A stretch of 64,000 nt of DNA, from the NCBI GenBank assembly GCA_021604645.1, contig BQJJ01000006.1, forward strand, positions 141,642-205,641. The letters run 5' to 3'. How positions within the stretch are numbered: position 1 is the first letter of the stretch; the number at the start of each line of letters is the position of its first letter. Origin of the DNA: Methyloligella sp. (GTDB lineage: Bacteria > Pseudomonadota > Alphaproteobacteria > Rhizobiales > HXMU1428-3). Position numbers and translations under genes: made by a program. The notes under the pieces were generated by a model. It ran no database searches and had not been told where the DNA came from. It was given only the letters and a program-made list of their open reading frames with translations. Below, piece by piece: positions 16,231 through 26,526 of the stretch.

Positions 16231-17550
16231 TTAGTGGCTTAACTCACCCCATAGATCATACTCATCTGAGTTCGTGACTTTTACTTTCACCCGGTCACCG
16301 GCTGCAAGTTCAGTCTCACCATTGAGGAAAACACAGCCATCAATCTCAGGGGCATCCCATTGTGAGCGCCCAATGGCACCGTCTTCATCAACTTCATCAA
16401 TCACCACATCAATCTCACGGCCAACTCGGGTCGCAAGCACACGGGTGCTTACTTCTTGAGCCTTTGCCATGAAGCGGTGCCAGCGTTCTTCTTTGAGCTC
16501 CTCTGGCACATGATCATCTAGAGAGTTAGAACGCGCGCCCTCAACATTTTCATATTTGAAACAACCAACGCGGTTCAACTCAGCCCGGTCCAGCCAATCA
16601 AGCAAGATTTGAAAATCGTCTTCTGTCTCACCAGGAAAGCCAACAATAAAAGTCGATCGCACAGCAATGTCTGGGCAGATGTTGCGCCAGTTATCCAGGC
16701 GATCAAGTGTCTTTTCCTGAAACGCCGGGCGGCGCATATTTTTCAAAACAGATGGGCTGGCATGCTGCAAAGGAATGTCAAGGTAAGGCAAGATTTTGCC
16801 TTCAGCCATAAAGGGAATTACCTCATCAACGTGAGGATAAGGGTATACATAATGAAGCCGGTTCCACACACCAAGTTCACCAAGCCCCTTGCAAAGTTCA
16901 AAGAAGCGCGTGGCGATACTTTCATCTTTCCAGACCTCTTCTTTATATTTGAGGTCAAGACCATAAGCGCTTGTATCTTGTGCAATAACAAGCAGCTCCT
17001 GGCACCCGGCTTCAACCAACCGTTCCGCTTCACGTAAAACTTTATGAATGGGCCGGCTTGCTAGAGGGCCGCGAATGGAGGGGATGATGCAAAATTGGCA
17101 TTTATGATTGCACCCTTCGGAGATTTTCAAATAAGAATAATGCCGAGGTGTGAGTTTGATGCCCTCTTCAGGGATCAAATCTAAATGCGGATTCGCCTCA
17201 ATCGGCACAGCATTTTGCACTTCGCTGACAACGTTTTCATATTGCTGCGGGCCAGTGATGGCCAAAATGTTAGGGTGAGTGCCTTTAATGGTGTCAGCTT
17301 CACCAGCCAAACAACCAGTGACAATCACCTTTCCGTTTTCATTCATCGCCTCAGTAATGGCACCAAAGCTTTCTTCGCGCGCACTATCAATAAAACCGCA
17401 GGTGTTCACAACCACCACATCAGCCCCATCATAAGACGGAGAAACCTCATAGCCAGTGGCGCGAAGCTTAGTCAAAATCCGCTCAGAATCAACAAGCGCC
17501 TTCGGACACCCCAAACTAACAAACCCAACCTTAGGCGCACGTGCAGCCAT
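16231..17550 (-). CDS. rimO: ribosomal protein S12 methylthiotransferase RimO
   Basis: A radical-SAM methylthiotransferase of 439 residues that adds a methylthio group to a conserved aspartate of ribosomal protein S12. The N-terminal UPF0004 domain carries the auxiliary cluster cysteines ([24 protein letters not shown]). The radical-SAM motif CxxxCxxC is in [15 protein letters not shown]. The C-terminal ~65 residues form the TRAM domain. The start is set at ATG 17550 ([17 protein letters not shown]), because RimO normally starts close to the FVSLGCPK strand; an ATG at 17580 adds ten unconserved residues. Confidence 0.96.
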   Translation of the reverse strand: MAARAPKVGFVSLGCPKALVDSERILTKLRATGYEVSPSYDGADVVVVNTCGFIDSAREESFGAITEAMNENGKVIVTGCLAGEADTIKGTHPNILAITGPQQYENVVSEVQNAVPIEANPHLDLIPEEGIKLTPRHYSYLKISEGCNHKCQFCIIPSIRGPLASRPIHKVLREAERLVEAGCQELLVIAQDTSAYGLDLKYKEEVWKDESIATRFFELCKGLGELGVWNRLHYVYPYPHVDEVIPFMAEGKILPYLDIPLQHASPSVLKNMRRPAFQEKTLDRLDNWRNICPDIAVRSTFIVGFPGETEDDFQILLDWLDRAELNRVGCFKYENVEGARSNSLDDHVPEELKEERWHRFMAKAQEVSTRVLATRVGREIDVVIDEVDEDGAIGRSQWDAPEIDGCVFLNGETELAAGDRVKVKVTNSDEYDLWGELSH

Positions 17551-17680
17551 GAAACTAATCCTTGAATGAGTGAAAAACACTGCTTTATCAAATAAAGCAG
17601 ATATATACCATTAAAATAATAAAAGAAGGCAGCAATCACAATCTGTCTATAACCAATACAGCCATCTATTACTATCAATA

Positions 17681-17790
17681 CGAAGAAGGGAGCACTCCAC
17701 TTCAGAGCGTGGACATGACGCCGTGGCGTCCGGTACCTAGCACCGGCCATTGGAGGCCCAAGCGCCACTAAAAAGGAATAGCCGTGAGAG
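17681..17790 (+). repeat. multi-hairpin intergenic element, copy C (partial)
   Basis: Begins CGAAGAAGGGAG and ends GGAATAGCCGTGAGAG. Stem 2 GACGCC/GGCGTC (17717-17722/17725-17730) and stem 3 CCGGT/ACCGG (17730-17734/17742-17746) are intact, stem 1 is imperfect, and stem 4 is replaced by the tail GCGCCACTAAAAAG also seen in copies F and G. It lies in tandem with copy D. Confidence 0.85.
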
Positions 17791-17838
17791 AAAAAAGATC
17801 AGCCTGAGCGGAGCTTTGCAAGCACAGATAAAGTTTTA

Positions 17839-17955
17839 CGAAGAAGGAGCTCAGCCCTTTTCGGGCTGAGGGACATGACGCCAGGGGCGTCCGGCGCGAG
17901 CGCCGCACCTCGTTGGCCCATGAGCTTCAGCTCATGGAATAGCCGTGAGAGAAAA
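17839..17955 (+). repeat. multi-hairpin intergenic element, copy D
   Basis: The cleanest copy. Stems: CTCAGCCC/GGGCTGAG (17850-17857/17863-17870), GACGCC/GGCGTC (17877-17882/17886-17891), CGGCGC/GCGCCG (17892-17897/17900-17905) and CATGAGCT/AGCTCATG (17919-17926/17929-17936). Ends GAATAGCCGTGAGAGAAAAT at the stop codon of the AsmA gene. Copies C and D together fill the ~405-nt gap between rimO and asmA. Confidence 0.93.
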
Positions 17956-20900
17956 TTATTGCAAAATACCCTCAAGTAAATTGCCGCCTTCTTGTTTGCC
18001 ATCAATCAAACCATTAAGAAGACCCTTCATTTCCTCGCTGGAAATTTTCTTCTTCTTTAGTTTTTTAACCGCATTCTTAACGGATTTTACGGTGTTGTTA
18101 ATGGCCTCACCGTTATTCTCCAATAAGCCTGCAGCATCAGGAATAAATTTAGGGTTCGCCATAGGTCCTTTAACACGAATTGGAATGTTAATCCCAGAAA
18201 GGGCTGCATTGCCACCTTGCCCAGCAAGAGAGTTCACCAATTTAGGCTGTAGGCCGTAATCGATCTGCTCGGTAGGTAAGTTCAGAATGCCCTTGCCCGT
18301 CATGCGGAGCAGTGGCCCCTTCATCAGAAGGTCTTTATTTTCAACAACACCGCGGGTGATAACAAAGCTGGCGTTAAGATCACTAAAGTCTGTTTTTTCA
18401 GTGGGCTTGGATGCAGCATCAAGCAATTTACCAGATTGAACATTACGGATCATACCGGGAATGTTCACCCCTTCAATCGCGCCGTCAGCAAGTGTAATAC
18501 GTCCGGTACCATTAAGAGCTGAGATAAGTTGTCTCTCTGTGTTGCCAGAGCTGACAATGTCCAGGTCAACATTACCAACACCAGAAAGCCACGGTAAGTC
18601 AGCTGCGTTCTTCAAGAGAGGTTGAATTTGGATTTGCTTCAAACCGATGCGCCCTTTTAAAGTCGGCCGTGGCTTAGCACCATTGAGGCTGACATTCAAA
18701 GAGCCAGTGCCACCATAGAGTGAAAAGCTTGGGAGTTGAGCGGTAAGCAAGCCTGCATTCACCTTCAAACCAACCTGTGCTTTTTCAAGTTTGTGCTTTT
18801 GAAAAATCAAACGACTGGCAGATAGCTGCACTACAGCATCAAAAGCCTTCAAAAAACTCACATCAATTTGCTCAGACTTCCACGCAGCGACAGCTGTTTT
18901 ACGAGGGCCTGTTATGTCATCAATCAGCTTATGTTCAATAGAAGCTTGCTGCTGCATATAAGGTGAGAAGTCTAGAAGGTCAGTACGAAGCTGGGCTTCG
19001 ATTTTAGGACGAGCTCCATTAGGGCGCAAACGAAGAGCGCCGATTAAAACACTATTATCAACTTTAATCGTTGCACTGGTCAGCTGGAAGACATCGGGCG
19101 TTCCAGATAAATTCCCACGAATATAAGCCCCACCATAGCCACGCTTTGGCACATCAACCCCAAGCCAGCTTAAAAGGTTTTGCAAAGAATATGTTTGAAC
19201 ATCCGTATGACCTTTAAAAGCAACCTTGTCGGCAAAGCTAACTTTCCCATCAAACTTGCCCTCAAAACGATCTGAATTAAGAGTGAGGCTGGTATCGACT
19301 TCATCGCCCTTTAGTAAAGGGCCTAAGGTTGAGATATTTGCGGCTAAATTAATACGGTCTTCTAAATAACGAAGAGTTCCTTTAGCTACGACATCTTTTT
19401 TCAAGTCCGGCGCTTGCACAGAAAGATTAATCGCACTGATCATTGTTTCAGAGTTTTCTTTCTGATCAATCACCTTCACCGCGCCATTTACAATCTCGAT
19501 TTCACCAATGATGATGTCTGTATTGAGCCCAGCCTGTTGAACATCTTCGAGTTCACCTTCATTTACAGAAGGACCTTTTGGATCTTCAGAAGCGGAAGTG
19601 TCTTGTTCTTCAGAGGTCTTGGTGTCTCCAGAGTTTTGAGCCTCAGCTTCTTCTTGCTCCAGTTTTTCAAGGGTTCGAGCAATAATGTCACTTGTATCGA
19701 GAGTTTCTGCCTGAGCAACTTTAAATCCAGAAGATGTTTTACCAGTATAAGTACCACTGCTTAAATGTTTAACACCAAGAGAGCGCAACAAAGTCGTTTT
19801 GAATTGTGAATGAGAAAGGCCTGCCGTTTTAAATTCATAGTTCACGCGGCCACGGCTATCTTTAATCAGCGCAATCTCTGGGCGATGCATGACAATACGG
19901 CCAATCTCAACACGTTTGCTGAGTAATGGAAAAAGTTTTAAATCCGCTTGTAAGCGTCCCAATTGAAGAAAGTTCGGTCCTTTAATTGAGGGGGGATTGT
20001 GAATTATAATATTATTTAAGTCGATGCCAAAGCTTGGAAAAAAGCGATATGAGATCTTACCTTTAAAGGTGATGTCCCGGCCGGTTTTTTCTTTCATGGC
20101 TGCTGAAATTTGTTTCTTTATTGTCTCTGGCGGAACAATAAAGGGAAGAGCAAAGGTCAAGCCGATGGCCAAAATAAAGAGAGCGGCAACCCCAATACCA
20201 ATGCCAAGTGGCCATGAAAAGCCAGATTTCTTTTTTAAAGGTTGTTCGCCATGAGCACTAGAATGAGCACTAGAATGAGCACCTGCATGCGGCGAATTGT
20301 TCTCATGTCCGGAACGAGGATGACCTGCATTCATGTTTGGTAGGCCACTATCACTTTCTGCCTGATGAGGTGCGTATTGCGGGGTAGCCTGAAATTGAGA
20401 CGACATGTCTCTAGTGGCCATACCAAGGGGTTGCGTGTTTACAGATTGAGAATCAATTGAATGAGCCTCACCTGTTTGTAAGCCTTGTTTAGCAGAAGCA
20501 CCCCCTAAGCTATTTTGGAGAAAGCTATTAGAGTTTGTTGCCTCTTGTTCTGTTGATGGCTCAAAAGAGGAATTCGGTGTTTTTAGAAACGCATCTTCAT
20601 CTTCTTCAATGAGATCTTGAACATCTTGTCTTTGTTCAAACTGACTTTTTTCGCTTTCATGCAATGTAGGGTATTGGTTAGCGACATCAGCGAGTGATTT
20701 GTTGGTTAAATCTGGCTCTGCAGCAAGGCCAGTAGCCGTGTCATCCAATGAGCGTGTTTGTGGGGCGTTATGACTAACGGCTTGTTGGTTGACCGGGTTA
20801 TTATCTACAGACGCTGAATAGCTTTGCTGAGGTTGGGCTTTGTTTTGGTCTTCATTTGCCTGAGTTTCGGTTGCTTGAGCATATTGTCCCTGAGCAGGGT

Positions 20901-21153
20901 TTTTACCCTGCCGTTCTTTTTCTCCAACTGGTTGAATAGCTTCTTGCGGTAGTGGCGCATTTGTTTGAGGAGCTTGTTGGTTTAGGCCTTGTATCTCTGG
21001 CACTTGCGCAACAGGCAACCAATTGTCAAACCCCTGACGCCATAAGAAATCACCATCTAGCAATTCTCTTTTTTGCACAAGTTGCGTGAGATCAGCATCT
21101 GTGACGGGGCCATATTGCTTGCCATCTCTGGCAATATACCATTGGTTTTGCAT
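17956..21153 (-). CDS. AsmA-family protein with N-terminal GYF_2 domain
   Basis: A 1065-residue inner-membrane-anchored protein. Residues ~1-55 form a GYF_2 domain (WYIARDGKQYGPVTDADL ... LVQKRELLDGDFLWRQGFDNW). A long Gln/Asn/Ser-rich low-complexity linker (~55-310) follows. A single membrane helix (~315-340) then leads to an AsmA-type periplasmic region (RDITFKGKISYRFFPSFGIDLNNIIIHNPP at its start). The C-terminal AsmA part (LNGTGRITLADGAIEGVNIPGMIRN ... MTGKGILNLPTEQIDYGLQPKL) is well conserved. AsmA proteins help phospholipid transfer and outer-membrane homeostasis. The cytoplasmic GYF_2 is an unusual addition, possibly a protein-interaction module. Confidence 0.88.
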   Translation of the reverse strand: MQNQWYIARDGKQYGPVTDADLTQLVQKRELLDGDFLWRQGFDNWLPVAQVPEIQGLNQQAPQTNAPLPQEAIQPVGEKERQGKNPAQGQYAQATETQANEDQNKAQPQQSYSASVDNNPVNQQAVSHNAPQTRSLDDTATGLAAEPDLTNKSLADVANQYPTLHESEKSQFEQRQDVQDLIEEDEDAFLKTPNSSFEPSTEQEATNSNSFLQNSLGGASAKQGLQTGEAHSIDSQSVNTQPLGMATRDMSSQFQATPQYAPHQAESDSGLPNMNAGHPRSGHENNSPHAGAHSSAHSSAHGEQPLKKKSGFSWPLGIGIGVAALFILAIGLTFALPFIVPPETIKKQISAAMKEKTGRDITFKGKISYRFFPSFGIDLNNIIIHNPPSIKGPNFLQLGRLQADLKLFPLLSKRVEIGRIVMHRPEIALIKDSRGRVNYEFKTAGLSHSQFKTTLLRSLGVKHLSSGTYTGKTSSGFKVAQAETLDTSDIIARTLEKLEQEEAEAQNSGDTKTSEEQDTSASEDPKGPSVNEGELEDVQQAGLNTDIIIGEIEIVNGAVKVIDQKENSETMISAINLSVQAPDLKKDVVAKGTLRYLEDRINLAANISTLGPLLKGDEVDTSLTLNSDRFEGKFDGKVSFADKVAFKGHTDVQTYSLQNLLSWLGVDVPKRGYGGAYIRGNLSGTPDVFQLTSATIKVDNSVLIGALRLRPNGARPKIEAQLRTDLLDFSPYMQQQASIEHKLIDDITGPRKTAVAAWKSEQIDVSFLKAFDAVVQLSASRLIFQKHKLEKAQVGLKVNAGLLTAQLPSFSLYGGTGSLNVSLNGAKPRPTLKGRIGLKQIQIQPLLKNAADLPWLSGVGNVDLDIVSSGNTERQLISALNGTGRITLADGAIEGVNIPGMIRNVQSGKLLDAASKPTEKTDFSDLNASFVITRGVVENKDLLMKGPLLRMTGKGILNLPTEQIDYGLQPKLVNSLAGQGGNAALSGINIPIRVKGPMANPKFIPDAAGLLENNGEAINNTVKSVKNAVKKLKKKKISSEEMKGLLNGLIDGKQEGGNLLEGILQ

Positions 21154-21767
21154 TTCATAAGTCCAGAGTTAAAAAAATCACATCTTAAAAGATCACAAAA
21201 AGGAACATGGGCTTATCCATTATAAACAATTGCCATCAAGCGATAAATATAAAAAATAGATCAATATATAAATCCAAAAAGATTTACCTATCAGATAAAT
21301 TTAAGCAATGCTGACTGATGATGCTACCCCTAGGGATCCGCTATATTCATGATTTGGGCCTTAAGACACAGAATATCAACAGATTAAGGGCAAAAGGCGG
21401 CAATAAAACTAAGAAAAAAGGCCAATGGTCTTGCTTTATCGTAAAAAATGAGGGGTGAGAGCTGAATTAGAAAGAAGCAGAGGGCCGAAAAATTCAATTT
21501 TCTCAGGACTTTCACATTTTAACTTGTCTCTATAGGAAGTAGATATATGAGAAAACTATATGAATGAGAAAGAGAACTAAGTCGACCAAAGGAACATTAA
21601 TAAACTATAGCAAGCATAAAATTAAGAATGATCAGTTTAAATTTCAAAAAGCTCCAATCGGTTAAGCTATAATAAAAATCAATAAAGAATTAACCAATCT
21701 AAACGCTGTTTAGTAAGGTGAGAATGAGTTTAAGGACGTCAGCAAAGCTTGCGACGAAACATATAAT
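21154..21767. other. long AT-rich intergenic region between divergent asmA and kinase genes
   Basis: A 614-nt stretch without a convincing open frame on either strand, RNA gene or hairpin repeat. It must hold the promoters of the AsmA gene (leftward) and the sensor kinase (rightward), but no clear -35/-10 pair stood out. Confidence 0.6.
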
Positions 21768-23432
21768 ATGACCCAAGCAGAATTTCCCTCGACCATTAGG
21801 TACAGTCTATATACAGGTCTCTTTTTAGTCATAGCTATTTTAGGTCTTTCAGTTGCGTCCTCAATCTGGGGGTTGCAGAGGTCAGCTCATTACTTGGAGC
21901 GTGCTAATCATTCATATGGCCAACTTTCAAAAGTATCTGAAATCGAATCTAAAATTAATCAGTATCTATTGTTAGAAATTGCCAATTCAGTAAATTTTCA
22001 AAACCGCGATAAACTAATTGAAGTAACACCACAAATAATCACGCAGCAATTAGGAGATCTACAAGAATCGATTGAAAATGAAAGAGAATTTGTTCAAAAA
22101 ACCGGGGTCGATGATGACATTGAAGCAGAAGTGGATACAGCCATACAAATCGCCTCTGTGTTTATTCGTATGCATCTCGCATCAACCCATGAAAACAAAA
22201 AAAGAAATTCATTAGATAGTGCAAACGCGGTTCGGTCCTTTTTTACAAATGTTGTCGAGGGCAATGATAAAAAACTAAGTCAGGTCGTCAGAGATATCGT
22301 TAAAGATGAGCAAAAAGAAGTCGAAGAAGTGAAAGCCGAAATTGTTGGCCTCACGAAAGCGATTACCTATACAGCAGGAGCGCTCGCCCTTCTTACGACC
22401 ATAGGTGTCATTGGTTTGGGAGTATTTTTGTCCAGATTGATTGTTGGTCCAGTGCAAATCCTGGCAACAGGTGCAGATAAAGTCGGTGCTGGTGAGCTGT
22501 CATATCGAATTGAGCTGCCGAGGGAAGATGAATTTGGTCTTGTTGCTAACCGATTTAATAAAATGGCCGGACAACTGGAGAATCAGCAAAACCTGTTGCG
22601 TTCAGCAAATGAAAGACTAGAAAGTGCCGTGGTTGAGCGAACAAAAGAATTAGAAGATACAAATAGTCGTTTGCGCCAAATAGATGAGACGAGGAGAAAG
22701 TTTTTTTCAAATGTCAGTCATGAACTGAGAACACCGGTGACAGTTTTATTAGGTGAGGCTGAAGTTAGTCTGCGTTCAAGCAGGGCAACTTTAGAAGATT
22801 TGAAAAAAGCTATGGGGCGCATTGTTGCCAATGGAGGTTTTTTAAGGCGCCGTTTGAACGACCTTTTAAATCTAGCGCGATCAGATGATGGTGAGATTAA
22901 ACTTGATTTGAAAGAGGTAGTGTTAAACGAAATTGTTGAAGAAGCCGTTGCGAATGCAGAAGCCTATGCTAGGGCCAATGATGTAGAGCTGGAGTTCACA
23001 GCTCCATCAGACGACCTTGTAGCGAAATTAGATGAAAGCTGGTTTCGTCAAGGCATTCTGGTGCTGATAGACAATGCCGTAAAATTTTCTAAACCAAATG
23101 ATACTATCATTATTAATATTGAAGAAAAAACAGATAAAGCTTTGATCCAGGTCATTGATCAAGGCCCGGGAATTGAAGAAGAGGCTTTAGATCATTTATT
23201 TGAAAGATATTATCAAGCAAAAGAAGGTCAGAAAAGAGAAGGTACAGGCCTAGGCCTTGCTATCGCACACTGGATAATTACAGGACACAACGGTTCGATT
23301 TGGGCAGAAAATGTTAAAAGTCCCGAAAATGCCAACAACACAGCCAAGAACACAGATAGTCAGAACATAACAAAGCAAATGGATAGCCAGAATACAGGCG
23401 CCATTATGAACATAGAGGTAGAGCTAATATAA
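21768..23432 (+). CDS. sensor histidine kinase
   Basis: A 554-residue membrane histidine kinase. Two membrane helices (~residues 17-37 and ~200-222) flank a ~160-residue helical periplasmic sensor. HAMP and a coiled coil follow, then HisKA with NVSHELRTP (phospho-acceptor His318), then the ATPase domain with DNAVKFS, DQGPGIEEEALDHLFERYYQ and GTGLGLAIAHW. The C-terminal ~45 residues carry an odd Asn/Thr/Ser-rich insertion with DSQN repeated, before the final strand. Its stop overlaps the start of the response regulator by one base, so the pair is one operon. It may regulate the alcohol dehydrogenase genes downstream; that is inference from position. Confidence 0.93.
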   Translation: MTQAEFPSTIRYSLYTGLFLVIAILGLSVASSIWGLQRSAHYLERANHSYGQLSKVSEIESKINQYLLLEIANSVNFQNRDKLIEVTPQIITQQLGDLQESIENEREFVQKTGVDDDIEAEVDTAIQIASVFIRMHLASTHENKKRNSLDSANAVRSFFTNVVEGNDKKLSQVVRDIVKDEQKEVEEVKAEIVGLTKAITYTAGALALLTTIGVIGLGVFLSRLIVGPVQILATGADKVGAGELSYRIELPREDEFGLVANRFNKMAGQLENQQNLLRSANERLESAVVERTKELEDTNSRLRQIDETRRKFFSNVSHELRTPVTVLLGEAEVSLRSSRATLEDLKKAMGRIVANGGFLRRRLNDLLNLARSDDGEIKLDLKEVVLNEIVEEAVANAEAYARANDVELEFTAPSDDLVAKLDESWFRQGILVLIDNAVKFSKPNDTIIINIEEKTDKALIQVIDQGPGIEEEALDHLFERYYQAKEGQKREGTGLGLAIAHWIITGHNGSIWAENVKSPENANNTAKNTDSQNITKQMDSQNTGAIMNIEVELI

Positions 23433-24115
23433 TGAATGTATTATTAGTCGAAGATGATGTGGGCATTGCTCGTTTTGTAGAGCGTGGTCTTACATTAGAA
23501 GGCATGAGAGTTCAATGGACCGCCACTGGTGAGGAAGCGTTGGCATATCTGCGCTCTTATCAATATGATGCGATTATTCTGGATCTCATGTTGCCTGATA
23601 TGGATGGCCGCAATGTTTGCAAAACGTTACGCGGCCAAGGCGTCTCAACGCCCATTTGTATGCTCACAGCAAAAGACAGCATTGAAGAGAAACTTTCCGG
23701 CTTTGAAGTCGGAGCAGATGATTATTTGACCAAACCCTTCGCATTTGAAGAACTGCTTGCACGTATCAAAGTGATGCAACGGCGCAGTAACTCCAATATC
23801 GATGGCGAAGAAATGAACATCGGCCCGATCATTTTAAATCTAGCTGCGCATGAAGCCCGTGTCAGTGATCAACTTCTGGATTTGACACAAAGAGAATTTG
23901 CCCTACTGGAATATTTGATGCGTTACGCAGGTAAGACAGTGAGCCGTGAACGGATCATTGAAAACGCATGGGGTCCATCATCTGATATCACCTCAAACGC
24001 TGTAGATGTTTATGTCGGATATTTAAGAAAGAAAATTGACGCGGTGTCTGATGAAATCGAAATCAGAACTGTCCGTGGCATCGGCTTTAAACTGATGATT
24101 AAAGAGCAAGCCTAA
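23432..24115 (+). CDS. OmpR-family response regulator
   Basis: A 227-residue two-domain regulator. The receiver domain (1-120) has acidic residues EDD near the N-terminus, phospho-acceptor Asp51 in ILDLMLPDMDG, and the conserved lysine in YLTKPFAFEELLARI. The C-terminal winged helix (~130-225) has LTQREFALLEYLMRYAGKTVSRERI and the VYVGYLRKKID ... IRTVRGIGFKL recognition region typical of OmpR/PhoB. Translationally coupled to the kinase gene (TAATG overlap). The target genes are unknown. Confidence 0.95.
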   Translation: MNVLLVEDDVGIARFVERGLTLEGMRVQWTATGEEALAYLRSYQYDAIILDLMLPDMDGRNVCKTLRGQGVSTPICMLTAKDSIEEKLSGFEVGADDYLTKPFAFEELLARIKVMQRRSNSNIDGEEMNIGPIILNLAAHEARVSDQLLDLTQREFALLEYLMRYAGKTVSRERIIENAWGPSSDITSNAVDVYVGYLRKKIDAVSDEIEIRTVRGIGFKLMIKEQA

Positions 24116-24140
24116 ATTACTCATAAGCTACCTTTTATTA

Positions 24141-24292
24141 CAAAGAAAGTGTGCGGACCTTTAGGTGATACCAGTGCGGTTGCTGGTGGGCAACTGAAGC
24201 ACAAACAAAAACAGTGCGGTTGCTGGTGGGCAACTGAAGCACAGAAAAATGCAACTGAAGCGCAAACAAAAATCAGTGCTGTGAGAGAGAAA
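24141..24292 (+). repeat. intergenic element with 40-nt GGTTGC modules
   Basis: After a start resembling other copies (CAAAGAAAGTG), two 40-nt direct repeats begin at 24172 and 24212 (CAGTGCGGTTGCTGGTGGGC + AACTGAAGC...). A partial third unit and the conserved end CTGTGAGAGAGAAAA follow. The covarying hairpins 2-4 of the full element are missing, so it is a module-only form. It occupies much of the gap before the alcohol dehydrogenase gene. Confidence 0.85.
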
Positions 24293-24494
24293 AGAACGAA
24301 TATTAGGAAGTAGTGAGGAAAGTATAATAAATTAATAAGTTATTACTGAGCTTATCATGATATTATAATGGAAGACTTCAAAAACTAGGACTAATAGATT
24401 CGAATACTTATGATGCTCTTAAAAATTAGTCAGTATTTTCTCAAGAGATGAGGACTATCTTTTCCATTCTACTTAACTGAGTGGGAGGAAAAGA

Positions 24495-26381
24495 ATGTAT
24501 AATCACTCTAGGAATAAAACGCTGGGTAAAACCCTGGCAAAAACACTGGTAGCTGCGGGCGCATTGGCATTGGCCAGTTCAAGTTCAGCAACTGCTGGTG
24601 GAAGCAAAGTCACTTGGGAAGATCTGCTAAATGATCATAAAACAAATGGCGATGTTCTCTCTTACGGCTTAGGTCTAAAAGCTCAACGCTGGAGCACTCT
24701 AGATCAAATCAATTCAGATAATGTTGGTCGTCTAACACCAAAATGGTCATTCTCTTTTGGTGATGAAAAACAACGTGGTCAGGAAAGCCAAGCCCTTGTA
24801 CACAATGGCGTAATTTATGTCACAGCATCTTATTCTCGCATGTTCGCTTTGGACGTGAAAACTGGTAAGAAGCTTTGGCAATATTCAGCGCGTTTACCAG
24901 AAGGCATTCGCCCTTGTTGCGATGTTGTGAACCGCGGTGCTGCTATTTATGGTGACATGGTTTACATGGGACTTCTTGATGCCTCTGTCGTGGCATTGAA
25001 CAAAAAGACAGGTAAAGTTGTCTGGAAAGAAAAATTTGGAGATCATGAAGCTGGTTACACAATGACCGGTGCTCCATTCATCATCAAAGACAAAAAATCT
25101 GGCAAAGTCATGCTGATCCATGGTTCATCAGGCGATGAGTTTGGTGTTGTTGGCCGCTTGTTCGCAAGAGACCCGATGACAGGTAAAGAGCTTTGGATGC
25201 GTGCTTTTGTTGAAGGTCATCAAGGTCGTTTAAACGGCAAACCATCAACATACACGGGTGACAAAAAAGCTCCATCTTGGCCAGAAGGTGATTATAAAAA
25301 CACCGGTAAAGTTGAAGCATGGAGCCACGGTGGCGGTGCCCCATGGCAAACACCTACCTTTGATGTTGAATCAAACACAATCGTAGTCGGAACTGGTAAC
25401 CCAGCTCCTTGGAACACATGGAAGCGGACTAAAAAAGGTGACGATCCAAGAAATTGGGAAAGCCTCTACACTTCAGGTCAAGCTTATGTTGACCCAACAA
25501 CAGGTGACATGGTTGGTTTCTATCAACATACACCAAACGATGCGTGGGATTTCTCAGGCAACAACGAAATCGTACTGTTTGAAAAAGACGGTAAAAAATA
25601 CGGTGCACACGCAGACCGTAACGGTTTCTTCTTTGTGACAGACCAAGAAAAGCTAACCAAGCGTGGTGGTAAAATTAATCGTCCACTTTCACTCGTAGCT
25701 GCTCACCCATTTGTTCCAGATATTTCATGGGCAAAAGGCTTTGATCTGAAAACAGGTAAGCCAATCGAAGTCGAAGGACAACGTCCACCAATGCCTGAAC
25801 CAGGGAAAAAGCAAGGCAAGAAAATCCAGGTCACACCAAACTTCTTGGGCGGTAAAAACTGGAACCCAATGTCTTACAACCCAGAAACAGGCCTGTTCTA
25901 CATCGGTGCAAACCACTGGACAGAAGATTATTGGACAGAAAACATCACTTATAAAAAAGGTGCTGCTTATCTTGGCCAGGGCTTCCGCATTCGCAAGCAA
26001 TTCGACACTCACATCGGTGCGCTAACAGCCATTGAACCTATGACAGGTAAAATTGTTTGGACCGCAAAAGAGAAACTACCTCTTTGGTCTGGGACATTGT
26101 CAACAAAAGGTGGCTTGGTCTTCACAGGCACAAGTGACGGCTATGTGAAAGCATTTAACGCTAAAACTGGTAAAGAACTTTGGAAGTTCCAAACAGGTTC
26201 AGGCGTTGTGTCTATCCCAATCACATGGGAAATGGACGGCAAGCAGTATATCGGCATTGGTTCAGGTTATGGTGGTGCAGTACCGCTATGGGGTGGTGAC
26301 ATCGCAGACCTAACAAAGCCTGTATCACAAGGTGGCTCATTCTGGGTATTCGAACTACCTAAAGAGCTTGCAGCGAAATAA
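24495..26381 (+). CDS. PQQ-dependent periplasmic alcohol dehydrogenase (quinoprotein, calcium-type)
   Basis: A 628-residue exported quinoprotein that oxidises alcohols with pyrroloquinoline quinone and passes electrons to a cytochrome c. A signal peptide covers residues ~1-34. The eight-bladed propeller has tryptophan-docking repeats (FALDVKTGKKLWQ, VALNKKTGKVVWK, KAFNAKTGKELWKF), a vicinal disulfide Cys141-Cys142 in RPCCDVVNRG, and the catalytic Asp352 in WDFSGNNE. Ser354 stands where lanthanide enzymes (XoxF, PedH) have Asp, so a calcium enzyme like ExaA/PedE is predicted. GGAGG upstream gives a strong start. With pedF downstream, ethanol-type substrates are likely. Confidence 0.92.
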   Translation: MYNHSRNKTLGKTLAKTLVAAGALALASSSSATAGGSKVTWEDLLNDHKTNGDVLSYGLGLKAQRWSTLDQINSDNVGRLTPKWSFSFGDEKQRGQESQALVHNGVIYVTASYSRMFALDVKTGKKLWQYSARLPEGIRPCCDVVNRGAAIYGDMVYMGLLDASVVALNKKTGKVVWKEKFGDHEAGYTMTGAPFIIKDKKSGKVMLIHGSSGDEFGVVGRLFARDPMTGKELWMRAFVEGHQGRLNGKPSTYTGDKKAPSWPEGDYKNTGKVEAWSHGGGAPWQTPTFDVESNTIVVGTGNPAPWNTWKRTKKGDDPRNWESLYTSGQAYVDPTTGDMVGFYQHTPNDAWDFSGNNEIVLFEKDGKKYGAHADRNGFFFVTDQEKLTKRGGKINRPLSLVAAHPFVPDISWAKGFDLKTGKPIEVEGQRPPMPEPGKKQGKKIQVTPNFLGGKNWNPMSYNPETGLFYIGANHWTEDYWTENITYKKGAAYLGQGFRIRKQFDTHIGALTAIEPMTGKIVWTAKEKLPLWSGTLSTKGGLVFTGTSDGYVKAFNAKTGKELWKFQTGSGVVSIPITWEMDGKQYIGIGSGYGGAVPLWGGDIADLTKPVSQGGSFWVFELPKELAAK

Positions 26382-26448
26382 GTCTCCATATTTTCAAAAT
26401 ATGTAGATGTTTCAAACTGCAAAATTCAAGAAAATTCAGCAATGAATT

Positions 26449-26487
26449 TAGTCCCTTATCAAAGTGTTTCACTTTGGTGAGGGGCTA
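26449..26487. terminator. 18-bp hairpin downstream of the alcohol dehydrogenase gene
   Basis: TAGTCCCTTATCAAAGTG (26449-26466) pairs with CACTTTGGTGAGGGGCTA (26470-26487) over all 18 positions including wobble pairs, with loop TTT. It follows the stop codon by ~70 nt and is followed by only four A residues, so it may stabilise or process mRNA rather than terminate. Confidence 0.65.
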
Positions 26488-26526
26488 AAAGCCTCCCTTC
26501 CCAATATAGGCGCTTCTTGAAATTTT

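Noticed and set aside
24495..26381. Lanthanide-type methanol dehydrogenase (XoxF)
   Set aside because: The residue two after the catalytic Asp is Ser, not Asp, and the neighbour is PedF rather than XoxG/XoxJ.
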